This document shows positions 52,380-62,375 of a stretch of 64,000 bases of DNA, piece after piece; position 1 is the first letter of the stretch; each line of letters opens with the position of its first letter. Below the pieces are notes generated by a model that saw only the letters and a program-made list of their open reading frames with translations, ran no database searches and was not told the origin of the DNA. Source of the stretch: Cytophagales bacterium. GTDB lineage: Bacteria > Bacteroidota > Bacteroidia > Cytophagales > Cyclobacteriaceae. The stretch lies in NCBI GenBank assembly GCA_020402945.1, contig JADBYQ010000016.1:46608-110607 (forward strand), written 5' to 3'. The position numbers and the translations under genes are program-made.

Positions 52380-54761
52380 ATGATTAAGAATTTTTTATTG
52401 ATTACCCTTCGAAGTATGATGAAGAACAAGTTATACTTGTTCATCAACATCTTTGGCATGGCTATCTCCATTGCCTGCTGTATTATTGGTTTTTTTAACT
52501 ACGATCACAACGCAGGATTTGATGAAATGCATAAAAATGCATCATCCATTTATCGAGTGGGTTCTGTTCGCGAATTTCAAAACGAATTAACTGAATTTGG
52601 TCATGCACCAATTGCGCTTGGCAACGCCATCAAAAAGAATGTGCCGGATGTTGATAACGTTGTTCGGTTTTCTCCTGACGGGGGTAACTTCCGTATCAAG
52701 GAAGAGCTGTTTAATAGCAACCTCACTTATGTGGACTCGGGTTTCTTCAAACTTTTTACATTCGAGTTTGTAGCCGGCAACGGAGAACTAAAGAATCGCA
52801 ATGAGATTTGCATAAGTGATGAGCTAGCCAGGAAGTATTTTGGTGACGAACAAGCCCTTGGCAAGCCAATGACTCAGTTACTTGACAGCGGTAAAAAGAA
52901 AGAGTATGTAGTGGCAGGCGTTTTCAAAAAGCAACCGAGTAATTCAAGTTTTGGTGGGCAGGCGTATTCTCACTACGACAATATGTTTGAATTTGCAAAA
53001 GGTGACTTCAATGAAAATAGCTGGAAATACAGAAACAATCTATTTGTTCAGATAAAGGACCCCGCCAGGGTAGCTGCTGTTCAAGAGCAGTTGAAACAGT
53101 ACACTGAAAACAATAATAAAATCAGAGAAGATTTTATGATTAAATATTTTCTGGTAGAGCCTTTTGTTGGGATGGCAGTGCGCGATAGCTATGCGGATAA
53201 AAACGGAACATGGACGCGCGATGGATCACCTTTAGCCGCTGTTATTGGTATTGGTCTGATGGGTTTATTTGTTTTGTTAATTGCCATCTTCAATCTTACC
53301 AATACGGCTGTTGCCATTTCATCTCGTAGATTGAAAGAGATTGGAATTCGAAAGGTAATGGGCAGCACGCGAAAGGATTTGATCGCTCAGTTTATTGGTG
53401 AAACTACCTTGATATGTTTTTTTGCTTTAATCTTAGGAATACTTATTGGTGAGTTTCTTCTACTCCCCGCATTCAATAAGCTCTGGCCGGATTTTGATAT
53501 GGCTACAAATTACTTTGGACGACCCAACTTTTTGATCTTCATGGTCCTCACATTGATCTTTACCAGTTTGCTTGCTGGAAGTTATCCTGCCTTTTATATC
53601 AGCAAGTTTGAGCCGGCCAGCATATTAAAGGGCGCATTAAAATTCGGGGGTACCAATGCATTTACACGTGTGTTGTTGTGTCTTCAATTTTCAATTTCAC
53701 TGGCTGGTATAGTATGTAGTTTCGCATTTACTGATAACGCCACCTTTCAGCGTAACTTTGACATGGGTTTTGATAGAAAGGGTGTGGTTTACACGAATGT
53801 AAATGGACGTTCGGAATATGAAACCTATCGTAATGCACTCGCTGAAAATCCTGATATTCTTTCAATCACTGGCTCTCAAACCCATTTGTATGCCTCTGGT
53901 TTTAACGATCCTATAAAGCACGAGGACAAAGAAATTGAAGTAGATATTTTGGATGTAAGTGCGGAATATATTCCTACCATAGGAATTACATTAAAAGAGG
54001 GAAGAAATTTTGAGTCTGAATCTGCCACAGATCGAAAAGAATCTGTGATTATCACCGAAGGTCTTGCTGGTAAACTCGGTTTAGTAAATCCAATAGGCAA
54101 AGAAATTATTTGGCTGGATACTGTCAAGTATTATGTAGTAGGTGTGGTAAAAGACATATACACCAACGGGCTATGGGAAAAGATGGATCCAGTGATGTTT
54201 CGATATGCACCAAAAGATAATGTGAATCATATTTTGGTAAAGGCAAATGCTGACAAACTGGTCGATATCAACAAATTCATGGAAGCAAAATGGAAGGTTC
54301 TTTTTCCAGAAAAAATGTATGATGGTAATTATATGGATGACGAAATGGTAGAAGCAGATACGGTCAATAAGAACCTGGTCAAGATGTTTAGCTTCTTGGG
54401 CTTGGTTGCGCTTATGCTTTCGGTGACTGGATTATTCACATTGGTGTCATTAAACATCATAAAAAAGATGAAAGAAATTGGTGTTCGGAAGGTGCTGGGT
54501 GCTTCTACCTGGAATATTACAGCTGTTGTCAATCGTGAATTTGTTATCATTTTATTGATCGCTAGTGTAGGTGGTGGATTTTTGGGCTATTGGTTATCCT
54601 CTATATTCATGGAGAGCATTTGGGACTATTATCAAACGGTAAGTATTGGGTCAATGATCATTGCAGCAGCCATTCTTATAGTTGCTTCTGTTCTATCCAT
54701 TGGCTATAAACTCTTTAAAACAACCCGATTGAATCCGGCTCTTGTATTAAGAGATGAATAG
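52380..54761 (+). CDS. ABC transporter permease (MacB/FtsX type), first paralogue
   Basis: A 793-residue permease with eight predicted helices: one near 17-38, three between about 285 and 410, one near 425-445, and three at the C-terminus (about 675-785). Large periplasmic MacB-type domains lie between. KEIGIRKVMGSTRKDLIAQF and KEIGVRKVLGAS are the duplicated FtsX coupling motifs. It works with the ATPase at 51465. Its closest relative in the window is the next gene, so this is a recent duplication in which both copies are kept. Confidence 0.9.
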   Translation: MIKNFLLITLRSMMKNKLYLFINIFGMAISIACCIIGFFNYDHNAGFDEMHKNASSIYRVGSVREFQNELTEFGHAPIALGNAIKKNVPDVDNVVRFSPDGGNFRIKEELFNSNLTYVDSGFFKLFTFEFVAGNGELKNRNEICISDELARKYFGDEQALGKPMTQLLDSGKKKEYVVAGVFKKQPSNSSFGGQAYSHYDNMFEFAKGDFNENSWKYRNNLFVQIKDPARVAAVQEQLKQYTENNNKIREDFMIKYFLVEPFVGMAVRDSYADKNGTWTRDGSPLAAVIGIGLMGLFVLLIAIFNLTNTAVAISSRRLKEIGIRKVMGSTRKDLIAQFIGETTLICFFALILGILIGEFLLLPAFNKLWPDFDMATNYFGRPNFLIFMVLTLIFTSLLAGSYPAFYISKFEPASILKGALKFGGTNAFTRVLLCLQFSISLAGIVCSFAFTDNATFQRNFDMGFDRKGVVYTNVNGRSEYETYRNALAENPDILSITGSQTHLYASGFNDPIKHEDKEIEVDILDVSAEYIPTIGITLKEGRNFESESATDRKESVIITEGLAGKLGLVNPIGKEIIWLDTVKYYVVGVVKDIYTNGLWEKMDPVMFRYAPKDNVNHILVKANADKLVDINKFMEAKWKVLFPEKMYDGNYMDDEMVEADTVNKNLVKMFSFLGLVALMLSVTGLFTLVSLNIIKKMKEIGVRKVLGASTWNITAVVNREFVIILLIASVGGGFLGYWLSSIFMESIWDYYQTVSIGSMIIAAAILIVASVLSIGYKLFKTTRLNPALVLRDE

Positions 54762-54824
54762 TTTAGAAATTTTAACAAACAAGCAGAAGAACATTGCATT
54801 TTTAGTTTATTCAATATAATCACT

Positions 54825-57230
54825 ATGATAAAAAATTACCTCCTCATTACTTTCCGCAATTTGATGAAGAACAAGTTGTTTATTTTCATCAACGTTTTCG
54901 GGATGGGCCTTGCCATCGCTTGTTGCATTACAGCGTACCTAAACTGGGGCTATAGTTCTAACTGGGACAAAACACATGATAAAGCACAAAGCGTTTATCG
55001 CGTTCAGTTTTGGAGAGAGTTTCAGGGGAAGAAGAATCGTTTTGGAATGGCCCCCATGCCTTTGGGCAGTTTCATCAAGCAGAATATAAAAGAGGTAGAT
55101 AAGACGGTTCGCTACATGTCTTCGTATTGCGATATGCGGATTGGCGAAGAAGTATTTGGTGATCAAATGGCCTATGCAGACTCTGCGTTTTTTGATTTGT
55201 TTACTTTCCAACTCAAATACGGATCCTACTCAAATTTTTATGATAAGGGTAAAGTTTTTATTAGCGACAAGATTGCGAAAAACTATTTTAACAAAGAAGA
55301 TGTAGTAGGTCAATCGATGACGCAAATTGTATTGGGTGCTGATGGTGTGAGACGACCGAAGGAGTTTGAAATAGGTGGTGTCTTCAAAAAACCTCCACAA
55401 AACAACAGTTTTGGTTTTGATGTGATTACCCTGTTTGATAATTTTTGGGATGTAAATTTGGACAAAGAGTTGAGCGAATCAAACTGGAAGCGTTGGGCGC
55501 ACGTGCTGTTCTTGAAAATCGAAGATCCCGCTAAAGTTGCTATTGTCACGAAGCAATTGCAACAATACATTGAACCTCAAAATAAAGTACGCGAAGACTT
55601 TAAGATCTCCGAATACTATCTTGAAAATTTCGTAGGCTTGATGCAGCGCAACAGAGCAAACCCACGCTTGGATAGTGATTACCTCGGTGGCGGAATTCCA
55701 GATGAAGCTATTACAGCGCCAGCTATTATGGCGGTCTTACTGTTATTGTTAGCTTGTTTCAATTTTACCAATACATCTATCGCCATTTCGGGCAAGCGTT
55801 TGAAAGAAATTGGCATACGAAAGGTAATGGGTAGCCTTCGCAAGCAATTGATCATGCAATTTCTCGGAGAGAATTTAATTCTTTGTTTTCTCGGTTTGCT
55901 TGCAGGGCTGCTCATGGCCGAATGGCTAGTGCCAGCCTATGATAATATGTGGACCTGGTTGGATCTTAATCTAAGTTACACCGAGAATGTAGGATTCCTT
56001 TTGTTCTTGATACTGCTCTTAGTTGCCACTGCACTCATTGCTGGTTCCTACCCGGCATTTTACATCACGTCATTCGAGCCGGTAAGCATTCTAAAAGGCA
56101 AAGCAAAGTTTGGAGGCACCAATTGGTTTACGCGTATTTTGTTGGGAGGTCAGTTTGTCATTTCGTTATTAGCAATCATCATGGGAGTTGCCTTTTATCA
56201 GAACGGTGAGTACCAAAAAAATTATGATTTAGGCTTTGTCACTCACGGTGTCATTTCAGCTTGGGTTAACAATGAGAATTCCTTTAATACCTATCGCGAT
56301 GCACTCTCTTCTAATAAGGATATTCAGTTGATTGCCGGCACACGACATCATGTAGCAAATTCGCGTTACAATGATCCCGTTAAGTATGAATCAATTGAAC
56401 GAGAAGTTGACATCATGGATATAGGCGATAACTACCTGGAGGTGATGGATATGACGTTGTTGTCTGGCCGAAAATTTCAAAAGGATTCTGAAACCGATAG
56501 AAAGGAATCTATTCTCGTAACAGAGGAGTTTGTGAAACAGTATGGATGGAAAGACAGCGCAGTAGGGAAACGGGTGGTGTGGATGGATACAGTGCAGTTG
56601 TATGTGATAGGTGTTGTAAAAAATGTTTATACGCAGGCCTTATGGGGTCCCATTCAACCGCTGATGCTACGCTACGCAAACAAGGATAAATACCAACAAT
56701 TGTTGGTAAAGGTGGAACCAACGAAGATCGCGTCTGTCAATGATTACATGGAGAAGAAGTGGAAAGAGGTGTTTCCAAACACATTATACACAGGTCAGTG
56801 GATTGATCAGGAATTACAAGAGACAAATGAGATCAATAAAAACGTTTCTGTGATGTTTGGTTTCCTTGGTTTTTTTGCCGCATTGATGACAGGCATAGGC
56901 CTTTACACGCTTGTATCACTTAATATCGAAAAGAAAATGAAAGAGATTGGAGTGCGTAAAGTACTCGGTGCTTCTGTTGCTAACATTTCAGGTGTTATCA
57001 ATTTTGAGTTTGTTGTCAATTTAGGTGTCGCCACAGTGATAGGTGGCGCGGCTGGCTATTTTGCAGCAGATGCCTTAATGGATTCCATATGGGAATACTA
57101 CATGAAACTGAACGTACTAACTCTTCTACTGTCAGTTACAGTGATGGTTATAATAGCAGTTGCAGCTGTAGGCTATAAAACCATTAGTACTGCGATGTTG
57201 AATCCAACGAAGACTCTTCGGGTTGAGTAA
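54825..57230 (+). CDS. ABC transporter permease (MacB/FtsX type), second paralogue
   Basis: An 801-residue permease with the same eight-helix, two-periplasmic-domain plan as its upstream neighbour, and recognisable line-by-line similarity (for example MIKNYLLITFRNLMKNKLFIFINVFGMG, KEIGIRKVMGSLRKQLIMQF, KEIGVRKVLGASVANISG). The pair may form a heterodimer with the shared ATPase. The gap of 63 bases has no terminator, so both are likely on one message. No cargo is indicated; substrates of such systems include antimicrobial peptides and lipids. Confidence 0.9.
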   Translation: MIKNYLLITFRNLMKNKLFIFINVFGMGLAIACCITAYLNWGYSSNWDKTHDKAQSVYRVQFWREFQGKKNRFGMAPMPLGSFIKQNIKEVDKTVRYMSSYCDMRIGEEVFGDQMAYADSAFFDLFTFQLKYGSYSNFYDKGKVFISDKIAKNYFNKEDVVGQSMTQIVLGADGVRRPKEFEIGGVFKKPPQNNSFGFDVITLFDNFWDVNLDKELSESNWKRWAHVLFLKIEDPAKVAIVTKQLQQYIEPQNKVREDFKISEYYLENFVGLMQRNRANPRLDSDYLGGGIPDEAITAPAIMAVLLLLLACFNFTNTSIAISGKRLKEIGIRKVMGSLRKQLIMQFLGENLILCFLGLLAGLLMAEWLVPAYDNMWTWLDLNLSYTENVGFLLFLILLLVATALIAGSYPAFYITSFEPVSILKGKAKFGGTNWFTRILLGGQFVISLLAIIMGVAFYQNGEYQKNYDLGFVTHGVISAWVNNENSFNTYRDALSSNKDIQLIAGTRHHVANSRYNDPVKYESIEREVDIMDIGDNYLEVMDMTLLSGRKFQKDSETDRKESILVTEEFVKQYGWKDSAVGKRVVWMDTVQLYVIGVVKNVYTQALWGPIQPLMLRYANKDKYQQLLVKVEPTKIASVNDYMEKKWKEVFPNTLYTGQWIDQELQETNEINKNVSVMFGFLGFFAALMTGIGLYTLVSLNIEKKMKEIGVRKVLGASVANISGVINFEFVVNLGVATVIGGAAGYFAADALMDSIWEYYMKLNVLTLLLSVTVMVIIAVAAVGYKTISTAMLNPTKTLRVE

Positions 57231-57255
57231 ATGTACAGAACGAGTTAGAAATGTA

Positions 57256-58134
57256 TTAGCGAGTTGAATGGATCAGCTTGATAATGGCACTCCGGATGAG
57301 TTCCGGATTACTCCATGGTACAAAGTGATTCATCTCATCAACCATCACTAATTCCAAAGGCGCGTTGACGATCATTTTCTTTGCGAAGTAGGCATTCGAA
57401 GGGTCGACAAGCACGTCTTTTTTTCCTTGAATGATAATGGTAGATGCTTTAATTTTTTCCCATAAAGGAAGCATCTCTTGGAGTTCGGGCTTCAAATGGT
57501 AGATTTCCTGATTTGATGCGCGAAAAGATCTCGGTAATATCCAACGCAAAAAAGGCGTTGCTAACGGAGCCCTGAACCAGGTTTCATTTGGCTCCAGATC
57601 CGGATCTATCGATCCGGCTACAATCACGAGGCCATCGATGAGCTCGGGATAATCCATTGCCATGCGAGAAATAACAGGACCGCCCATTGAGTGACCGACC
57701 AGAATGACACGTCTGCTTAGCTTGTTTTTTTCTATCAATGGTTTTAAAACAGATGATTGCCTCGCCATTGATTTTTCTCCATATCCAAAATTAGATTCAC
57801 CAAATCCGGGGCGATCAACGGTTATTAACTGCGCTTTGGAAAGCAAAACCGTATCGGCCATAAAATCGATGAACGCACTCAATGAGCCAGGTGACCCATG
57901 CACAAACACTACGAGTGGCAATTCCTCGTCACCGACCTCTAAATAGTTTATTTTCTGGTGATCAAATTCATATTGGTGAAGCGTTCCTTTTTTTTCTTTC
58001 TTTTCGAAATAGGAGTTAATCTCTTTCTTGCTCATTCGAAACTGCAGGCAAGAATCCATCAGCACGATTAGGATCAGTGACCCAACTACAGAAATTACAC
58101 CAAACTTATAAGAGAATAAACCAGCTATCCGCAT
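57256..58134 (-). CDS. Alpha/beta hydrolase with N-terminal membrane anchor
   Basis: A 292-residue hydrolase. A hydrophobic segment (about 8-30) anchors it, and then the fold follows with the oxyanion motif HGSPGS (near 78-83), nucleophile elbow GHSMGG (near 147-152), acid in GKKDVLVDPS (near 238) and histidine in EMNHFVPW (near 266), so the triad is complete, unlike the protein at 1642. The substrate is unknown. It starts three bases after the S41 peptidase stop on the same strand, so they form one operon. Confidence 0.88.
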   Translation of the reverse strand: MRIAGLFSYKFGVISVVGSLILIVLMDSCLQFRMSKKEINSYFEKKEKKGTLHQYEFDHQKINYLEVGDEELPLVVFVHGSPGSLSAFIDFMADTVLLSKAQLITVDRPGFGESNFGYGEKSMARQSSVLKPLIEKNKLSRRVILVGHSMGGPVISRMAMDYPELIDGLVIVAGSIDPDLEPNETWFRAPLATPFLRWILPRSFRASNQEIYHLKPELQEMLPLWEKIKASTIIIQGKKDVLVDPSNAYFAKKMIVNAPLELVMVDEMNHFVPWSNPELIRSAIIKLIHSTR

Positions 58135-58137
58135 CGA

Positions 58138-59787
58138 TTAATTGCTGCCAAGAATTTTTTTGTAGAAGGATTGATCATGAAAAATATCCACCGCCTTTTT
58201 AATTTCAAGATCATATTTGAATCTTGCCTCGACAGCGCCTTTTTCTAAATAGTAGCGAGCAGCAATTTCCTCTTCTAGTAAAGTTTTGATTTGATCTTTA
58301 AAGTTCATCAGATCGTTTTTTCGACTTTCTTTTAATTTTGCTTGTAGCGTTTCGATTGATGGCTTTAGTTGATCGAAGTACTTTTCTCTCTTAGCCTCTT
58401 CCTCCAAGGCAGTCAATTCGCTTTGAAGCGCAGTATGGTAAGTATAGTTTTTATCCTTCATCCATTGAACAAAATTGTCATACTCCTTATCGGTCAATGC
58501 AAAAGTTTTTGGATCTTGAATAGTCGAATGGCTAAACGCGTATTGTGTCGCATAGTCAAAGATAAAACCACTTACATGAAGCGCCTGAGTAATCGAAGAG
58601 GCTTCTTGGGCTGGCAATTTGACGTCCGGATCAATGCCTCCACCGTCATACACTTTTCTTCCTTTAGAGGTTTTGAATTCCTTTTTTAACGAATCTGGAA
58701 CAGACCCCGCACTGCCATCTTCTCTCCGGTGTGTATAGTCTAAAACTTGAATGCACCTGCCCGTAGGAGTATAATATTTGGCAGTGGTAATTTTTACCTG
58801 CGCATGATAAGGGAGTGGTCTGCTCAGTTGAACCAGACCTTTTCCAAATGACCGTTCACCGACTATGACAGCCCTGTCGTAGTCCTGTAGTGTACCCGCC
58901 ACAATCTCAGAGGCTGAAGCACTACCACGATTAATCAATACTACAACTGGGATCTCAGTATCCACAGGGTTATTTAAGGTTTCGTACGTCACATTGTGTT
59001 CTGCCAGCTTGCCCTTTGTGTCGACAATTTTTTTGCCTTTGGGCACAAAGAGATTACAGATATTGACCGCTTCAAACAGAAGACCGCCTGGATTTCCTCG
59101 CAAGTCGAGTATGATATTTTTTGCGCCTTTTTCTTTTAAACTGACCAGTGCAGTTTTTACTTCTTTACCAGCATCAGGTGTAAATTCGGTCAGTTGGATA
59201 TAACCCACATCATCGGCCAGCATGCCTGAGTAAGGGACATTGTTGATCTTTATTTTTTCTCTCTTAAACTCAAGATCGAATGGCTGATCTTGTCCGTACC
59301 TTTTAATCGAAAGTTTAACAGGCGTCCCCACTTGTCCTCGCATGAGGTGATTCGCTTCTTCCAGAGATAACTTGGAAAGCTCTATATCATCCATTTTTAT
59401 CACTTCATCTCCTATTCGAAGACCGTTTTTGTACGCTGGGTAGTCTGCGTACACCATGGTTACCATAGTCTTTTTGTTAAATACCCTAGTCAAGGCTCCA
59501 ATTCCGCCATACTGTCCTGTGTTCTGGGTTCGATAGTCTTCTACTTGATCCTCAGAGATGTAATTGGTATAGGGATCAAGCGAATTGAGCATTTGATCGA
59601 TTCCGGTGTGAGCGATTTTCGTTGGACTGATGTCGTCTACGTAAAGCTTGTTTACTTCCTTAAACAAGGAGGCGAAAATGTCAATGTTCTTGGCGATTTC
59701 GAAATAGCGGTCGGCAGGAGAAAAAGCCAATACACAAAGTAAAACCAATGCCATTAGCGCAAAATGTACTTTCCTGATTCTTCTCAT
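58138..59787 (-). CDS. S41 family carboxyl-terminal processing peptidase
   Basis: A 549-residue exported protease with an N-terminal membrane segment (about 8-25). A PDZ domain (about 92-180) is followed by the S41 core: RGNPGGLLFEAVN (230-242), RGSASASEI with Ser291, and SFGKG with Lys316, a Ser-Lys dyad at the usual spacing of 25. A helical C-terminal part of about 150 residues follows. It trims or degrades periplasmic proteins, as CtpA/Prc do. It is followed closely by the membrane-anchored hydrolase. Confidence 0.93.
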   Translation of the reverse strand: MRRIRKVHFALMALVLLCVLAFSPADRYFEIAKNIDIFASLFKEVNKLYVDDISPTKIAHTGIDQMLNSLDPYTNYISEDQVEDYRTQNTGQYGGIGALTRVFNKKTMVTMVYADYPAYKNGLRIGDEVIKMDDIELSKLSLEEANHLMRGQVGTPVKLSIKRYGQDQPFDLEFKREKIKINNVPYSGMLADDVGYIQLTEFTPDAGKEVKTALVSLKEKGAKNIILDLRGNPGGLLFEAVNICNLFVPKGKKIVDTKGKLAEHNVTYETLNNPVDTEIPVVVLINRGSASASEIVAGTLQDYDRAVIVGERSFGKGLVQLSRPLPYHAQVKITTAKYYTPTGRCIQVLDYTHRREDGSAGSVPDSLKKEFKTSKGRKVYDGGGIDPDVKLPAQEASSITQALHVSGFIFDYATQYAFSHSTIQDPKTFALTDKEYDNFVQWMKDKNYTYHTALQSELTALEEEAKREKYFDQLKPSIETLQAKLKESRKNDLMNFKDQIKTLLEEEIAARYYLEKGAVEARFKYDLEIKKAVDIFHDQSFYKKILGSN

Positions 59788-59871
59788 CTTTCTTGTCTAC
59801 AAAAATTGAATGAGCAAAGTTAACAAGTTCTGATGCCTTTTGCGAATGGACAAAAACTGCTGCAATGAGTT

Positions 59872-60441
59872 TTAGAATTGGATAAGCTGCTGGTAGACTT
59901 TATGCATGGGAAGACCCATTACATTGAAGTAGCTTCCATTGATTCTTTCTATACCCACCATTCCCAACCAGTCTTGTGCACCATAAGATCCTGCTTTGTC
60001 AAAAGGTTTATAGGTGTCAATATAAAATTCAATCTCATCAGCGGTCAGCTTCGCAAAACTTACTTCTGTACGGTCGTCAAATGACACCATTTTGGTTTGG
60101 CTTAACAAGCAGACAGCTGTGATAACTCGATGGGTTGCACCACTCAAGAGGCTTACCATTTGGATTGCGTCTTCTCTATTTGCTGGCTTGTTGAGTATTT
60201 GATCACCCAGTATCACAACTGTATCTGCAGCAATGACAATCTCATCATTGATTTTGGCTGAAAGTGCTCTCGCTTTTTTTTCCGCCAAATAGATAGGTAC
60301 CTGGTCATGTGGCATTGAAGCTGGAAATGATTCATCGATATCGGGCGAATCAATGGTGAACACAAAACCAGCTTCTTTCAGAAGAAATTGCCTGCGTGGT
60401 GAACTAGAAGCGAGAATAAGGGGGCGTTTTGGAGCGTTCAT
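59872..60441 (-). CDS. maf: Maf family nucleoside triphosphate pyrophosphatase
   Basis: A 189-residue Maf/YhdE protein: LASSSPRRQFLLKEAGF (residues 10-26), the substrate-site EKKARALS and AADTVVILGDQILNKP, and SGATHRVITAV. It hydrolyses non-canonical or pyrimidine NTPs to monophosphates and pyrophosphate, protecting the nucleotide pool. The ATG 60441 lies three bases after the DUF5615 stop, which suggests cotranscription. Confidence 0.92.
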   Translation of the reverse strand: MNAPKRPLILASSSPRRQFLLKEAGFVFTIDSPDIDESFPASMPHDQVPIYLAEKKARALSAKINDEIVIAADTVVILGDQILNKPANREDAIQMVSLLSGATHRVITAVCLLSQTKMVSFDDRTEVSFAKLTADEIEFYIDTYKPFDKAGSYGAQDWLGMVGIERINGSYFNVMGLPMHKVYQQLIQF

Positions 60442-60444
60442 TGA

Positions 60445-60798
60445 CTAGTAAAGAATTTTTACATGTTCCATGGTCACTTCGACCAACCCACCATGTTCCA
60501 AGCTTTTTATAATTTGATCAAATTTGCGCGCAAATAGATTGGTGAGTACACTTGTTTTTTGATTTCCAGTTCTTACAAAAACAACTTTGAACGGCTCTTT
60601 TTTCAAGATATAAGAATCGAAAAAGTCACTATCCTTAGTAATTACAATTCGCTTTTCTTGTATCGATAAGATTCGAATAGTATTGTCAGTAGTCAGATTT
60701 TTGTCGGGTAGCTGAGAAGTATGTACTGAGTCATGTCCTTTCTCGGTGAACAAAACACTCAAACCAAAAGGAAGTTGGGCGTCAACTAAAAAATTCAT
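60445..60798 (-). CDS. DUF5615 PIN-like protein
   Basis: A 117-residue protein with the DUF5615 PIN-like signature: MNFLVDAQLPFGLSVLF (an Asp of the acidic site) and VITKDSDFFD (further acids), like VapC-type RNases in layout. It stands four bases after the DUF433 gene, forming the frequent DUF433/DUF5615 couple thought to be a toxin-antitoxin-like module. The role is inferred from family and pairing. Confidence 0.82.
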   Translation of the reverse strand: MNFLVDAQLPFGLSVLFTEKGHDSVHTSQLPDKNLTTDNTIRILSIQEKRIVITKDSDFFDSYILKKEPFKVVFVRTGNQKTSVLTNLFARKFDQIIKSLEHGGLVEVTMEHVKILY

Positions 60799-60802
60799 CT
60801 TT

Positions 60803-61039
60803 TCATTCAGCTTCTGGAATCGCTCCCTTCATTTTCATAACTCGATTTGCATAAGCAATGCATGCAAGAATATCGGATTCATTGAGATCTGGGAAAGACT
60901 TAATCAGGTCACTAATCGTGTCTCCACCAGCCAAATACTCTAATATACTTTCTACCATGTATCGAGTGTTTCTGATAGTTGGTTTACCGTGACAAACTGC
61001 AGGATTTAATGTAATCCTTGAAAGTAGATTTGTTTCCAT
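60803..61039 (-). CDS. DUF433 protein
   Basis: A 78-residue protein of DUF433 (VapB45-like) with the pattern ITLNPAVCHGKPTIRNTRYMVESILEYLA, then DLNESDILACIAYANRVM, a winged helix-turn-helix. In this context it is the probable antitoxin or DNA-binding partner of the DUF5615 protein next to it. The ATG at 61039 is preceded by a short gap from the DUF1015 gene. Confidence 0.85.
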   Translation of the reverse strand: METNLLSRITLNPAVCHGKPTIRNTRYMVESILEYLAGGDTISDLIKSFPDLNESDILACIAYANRVMKMKGAIPEAE

Positions 61040-61071
61040 ATACCTAAAAATAGAAATTTTGATCTATAAGT

Positions 61072-62373
61072 TCAAAACGGACAATAAGAGGTGGTTTGAA
61101 ATTCATCTTCTTTAATAGAACTAAACAGGAAACCGCTAATCACTTTAGGATAGAAATAGGTTGACTTTTGAGGCATTGTATATCTACTGGCACACACTTT
61201 CTTGATCTCTTCGATGCTCACTTCTTGTGTGATGATAGCCATTTGTTGCTCACCTTGATTCACTTTTGCCAGACAAACCGAAAAATTCCGCTCAAAGGAA
61301 ATGTTGTCAGAACCGCGTTGGTCTTTACCAGGAATCCCAAGAATCCGTTCGATAATGAAATAATGCAGTACTGTCAGATCAAGGTTCTTTATTTCATCCG
61401 GAAAATGCCACGTCATTCGATGGATGACTTCGGGCTTCAGCCGAATTTTCAATGCATGATTTTTTAGAATGATACCAAACGCCCATTTTTTTCCCGTGAT
61501 GATTTCATTCAGCGAATCTGGGTTTTCAATTACTTTGACTTCAAAGTCTGTCGATAATTTATTGATAACCTCAGTTTCATTAAAATCTTTTATTCCATTG
61601 ATCAGCCGATGGGTGGGCAGAATGCGCAGGTCGCCCGCTTCCGTATTAGTCAAGTACATCAAATGAAAATGATAACCTTCTTTTCCTGTCGGATGCGGAT
61701 TTATTTTTTCGAGCCGATGTTTTAGTTCCAATGAGCTCTCATATCGATGATGACCATCAGCTAAAATGATTTTTAACGGAGCGATCACATCGATGAACCG
61801 TTGGATAATTTTTGCATCCTGTATTACTGCTAACACATCACGCACACCCTGATAGTCTTCGGTTTCATAGATCGGCATCTGTATTGCCTCGTCCATGTAT
61901 TTTTCAAGTTCAAACGTAGGTTCAGTATAGAGCCCATGCGTAGGACTTACATGTAGATCTGTTTTTTCTAGCAGTTCGACTCGGTCATTGACCGCTTTAG
62001 GTATAGTGTTCTCATGGCGAAGAATAACATTCTCCTTCCAGTCGTATGCCCGGATGTGACTAACAAACCCTTTTCGGCAAAAATCTTTTGACGAGCCTGC
62101 CAACTTAAAATATTGGTAGTACACATAAATTCCTGGAATCACATCTTGCTGGATTGTTCCATTTGTTTTCCATCGGCTGAGCAATTGTTTTGCTTTTTCA
62201 GCAGGATGTGAACCCTGTGGTACCGACAGGTGAATAGAGTTAAGTGGATTTTCGTAGAGTTTTTCTCGCTGTTTGTCAGAGACTACATCAAACAAGGGCG
62301 CGGTTACGTCTTCTATGTTGATACCGAGTGTTGACGCATATCGCCAAGCCCGAATAGGTTTTATTTCTGCCAT
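61072..62373 (-). CDS. DUF1015 family protein
   Basis: A 433-residue soluble protein of DUF1015. Typical segments are IKPIRAWRY at the N-terminus, VTAPLFDVVSDKQREKLYENPLNSIHL, ILADGHHRYESSL (near 209-221) and, near the end, KSTYFYPKVISGF. The biochemical role is unknown; a link to serine or kinase-type metabolism has been suggested in annotation but not seen here. It starts two bases after the biotin carboxylase gene stop and belongs to the same transcript. Confidence 0.9.
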   Translation of the reverse strand: MAEIKPIRAWRYASTLGINIEDVTAPLFDVVSDKQREKLYENPLNSIHLSVPQGSHPAEKAKQLLSRWKTNGTIQQDVIPGIYVYYQYFKLAGSSKDFCRKGFVSHIRAYDWKENVILRHENTIPKAVNDRVELLEKTDLHVSPTHGLYTEPTFELEKYMDEAIQMPIYETEDYQGVRDVLAVIQDAKIIQRFIDVIAPLKIILADGHHRYESSLELKHRLEKINPHPTGKEGYHFHLMYLTNTEAGDLRILPTHRLINGIKDFNETEVINKLSTDFEVKVIENPDSLNEIITGKKWAFGIILKNHALKIRLKPEVIHRMTWHFPDEIKNLDLTVLHYFIIERILGIPGKDQRGSDNISFERNFSVCLAKVNQGEQQMAIITQEVSIEEIKKVCASRYTMPQKSTYFYPKVISGFLFSSIKEDEFQTTSYCPF

Positions 62374-62375
62374 CT

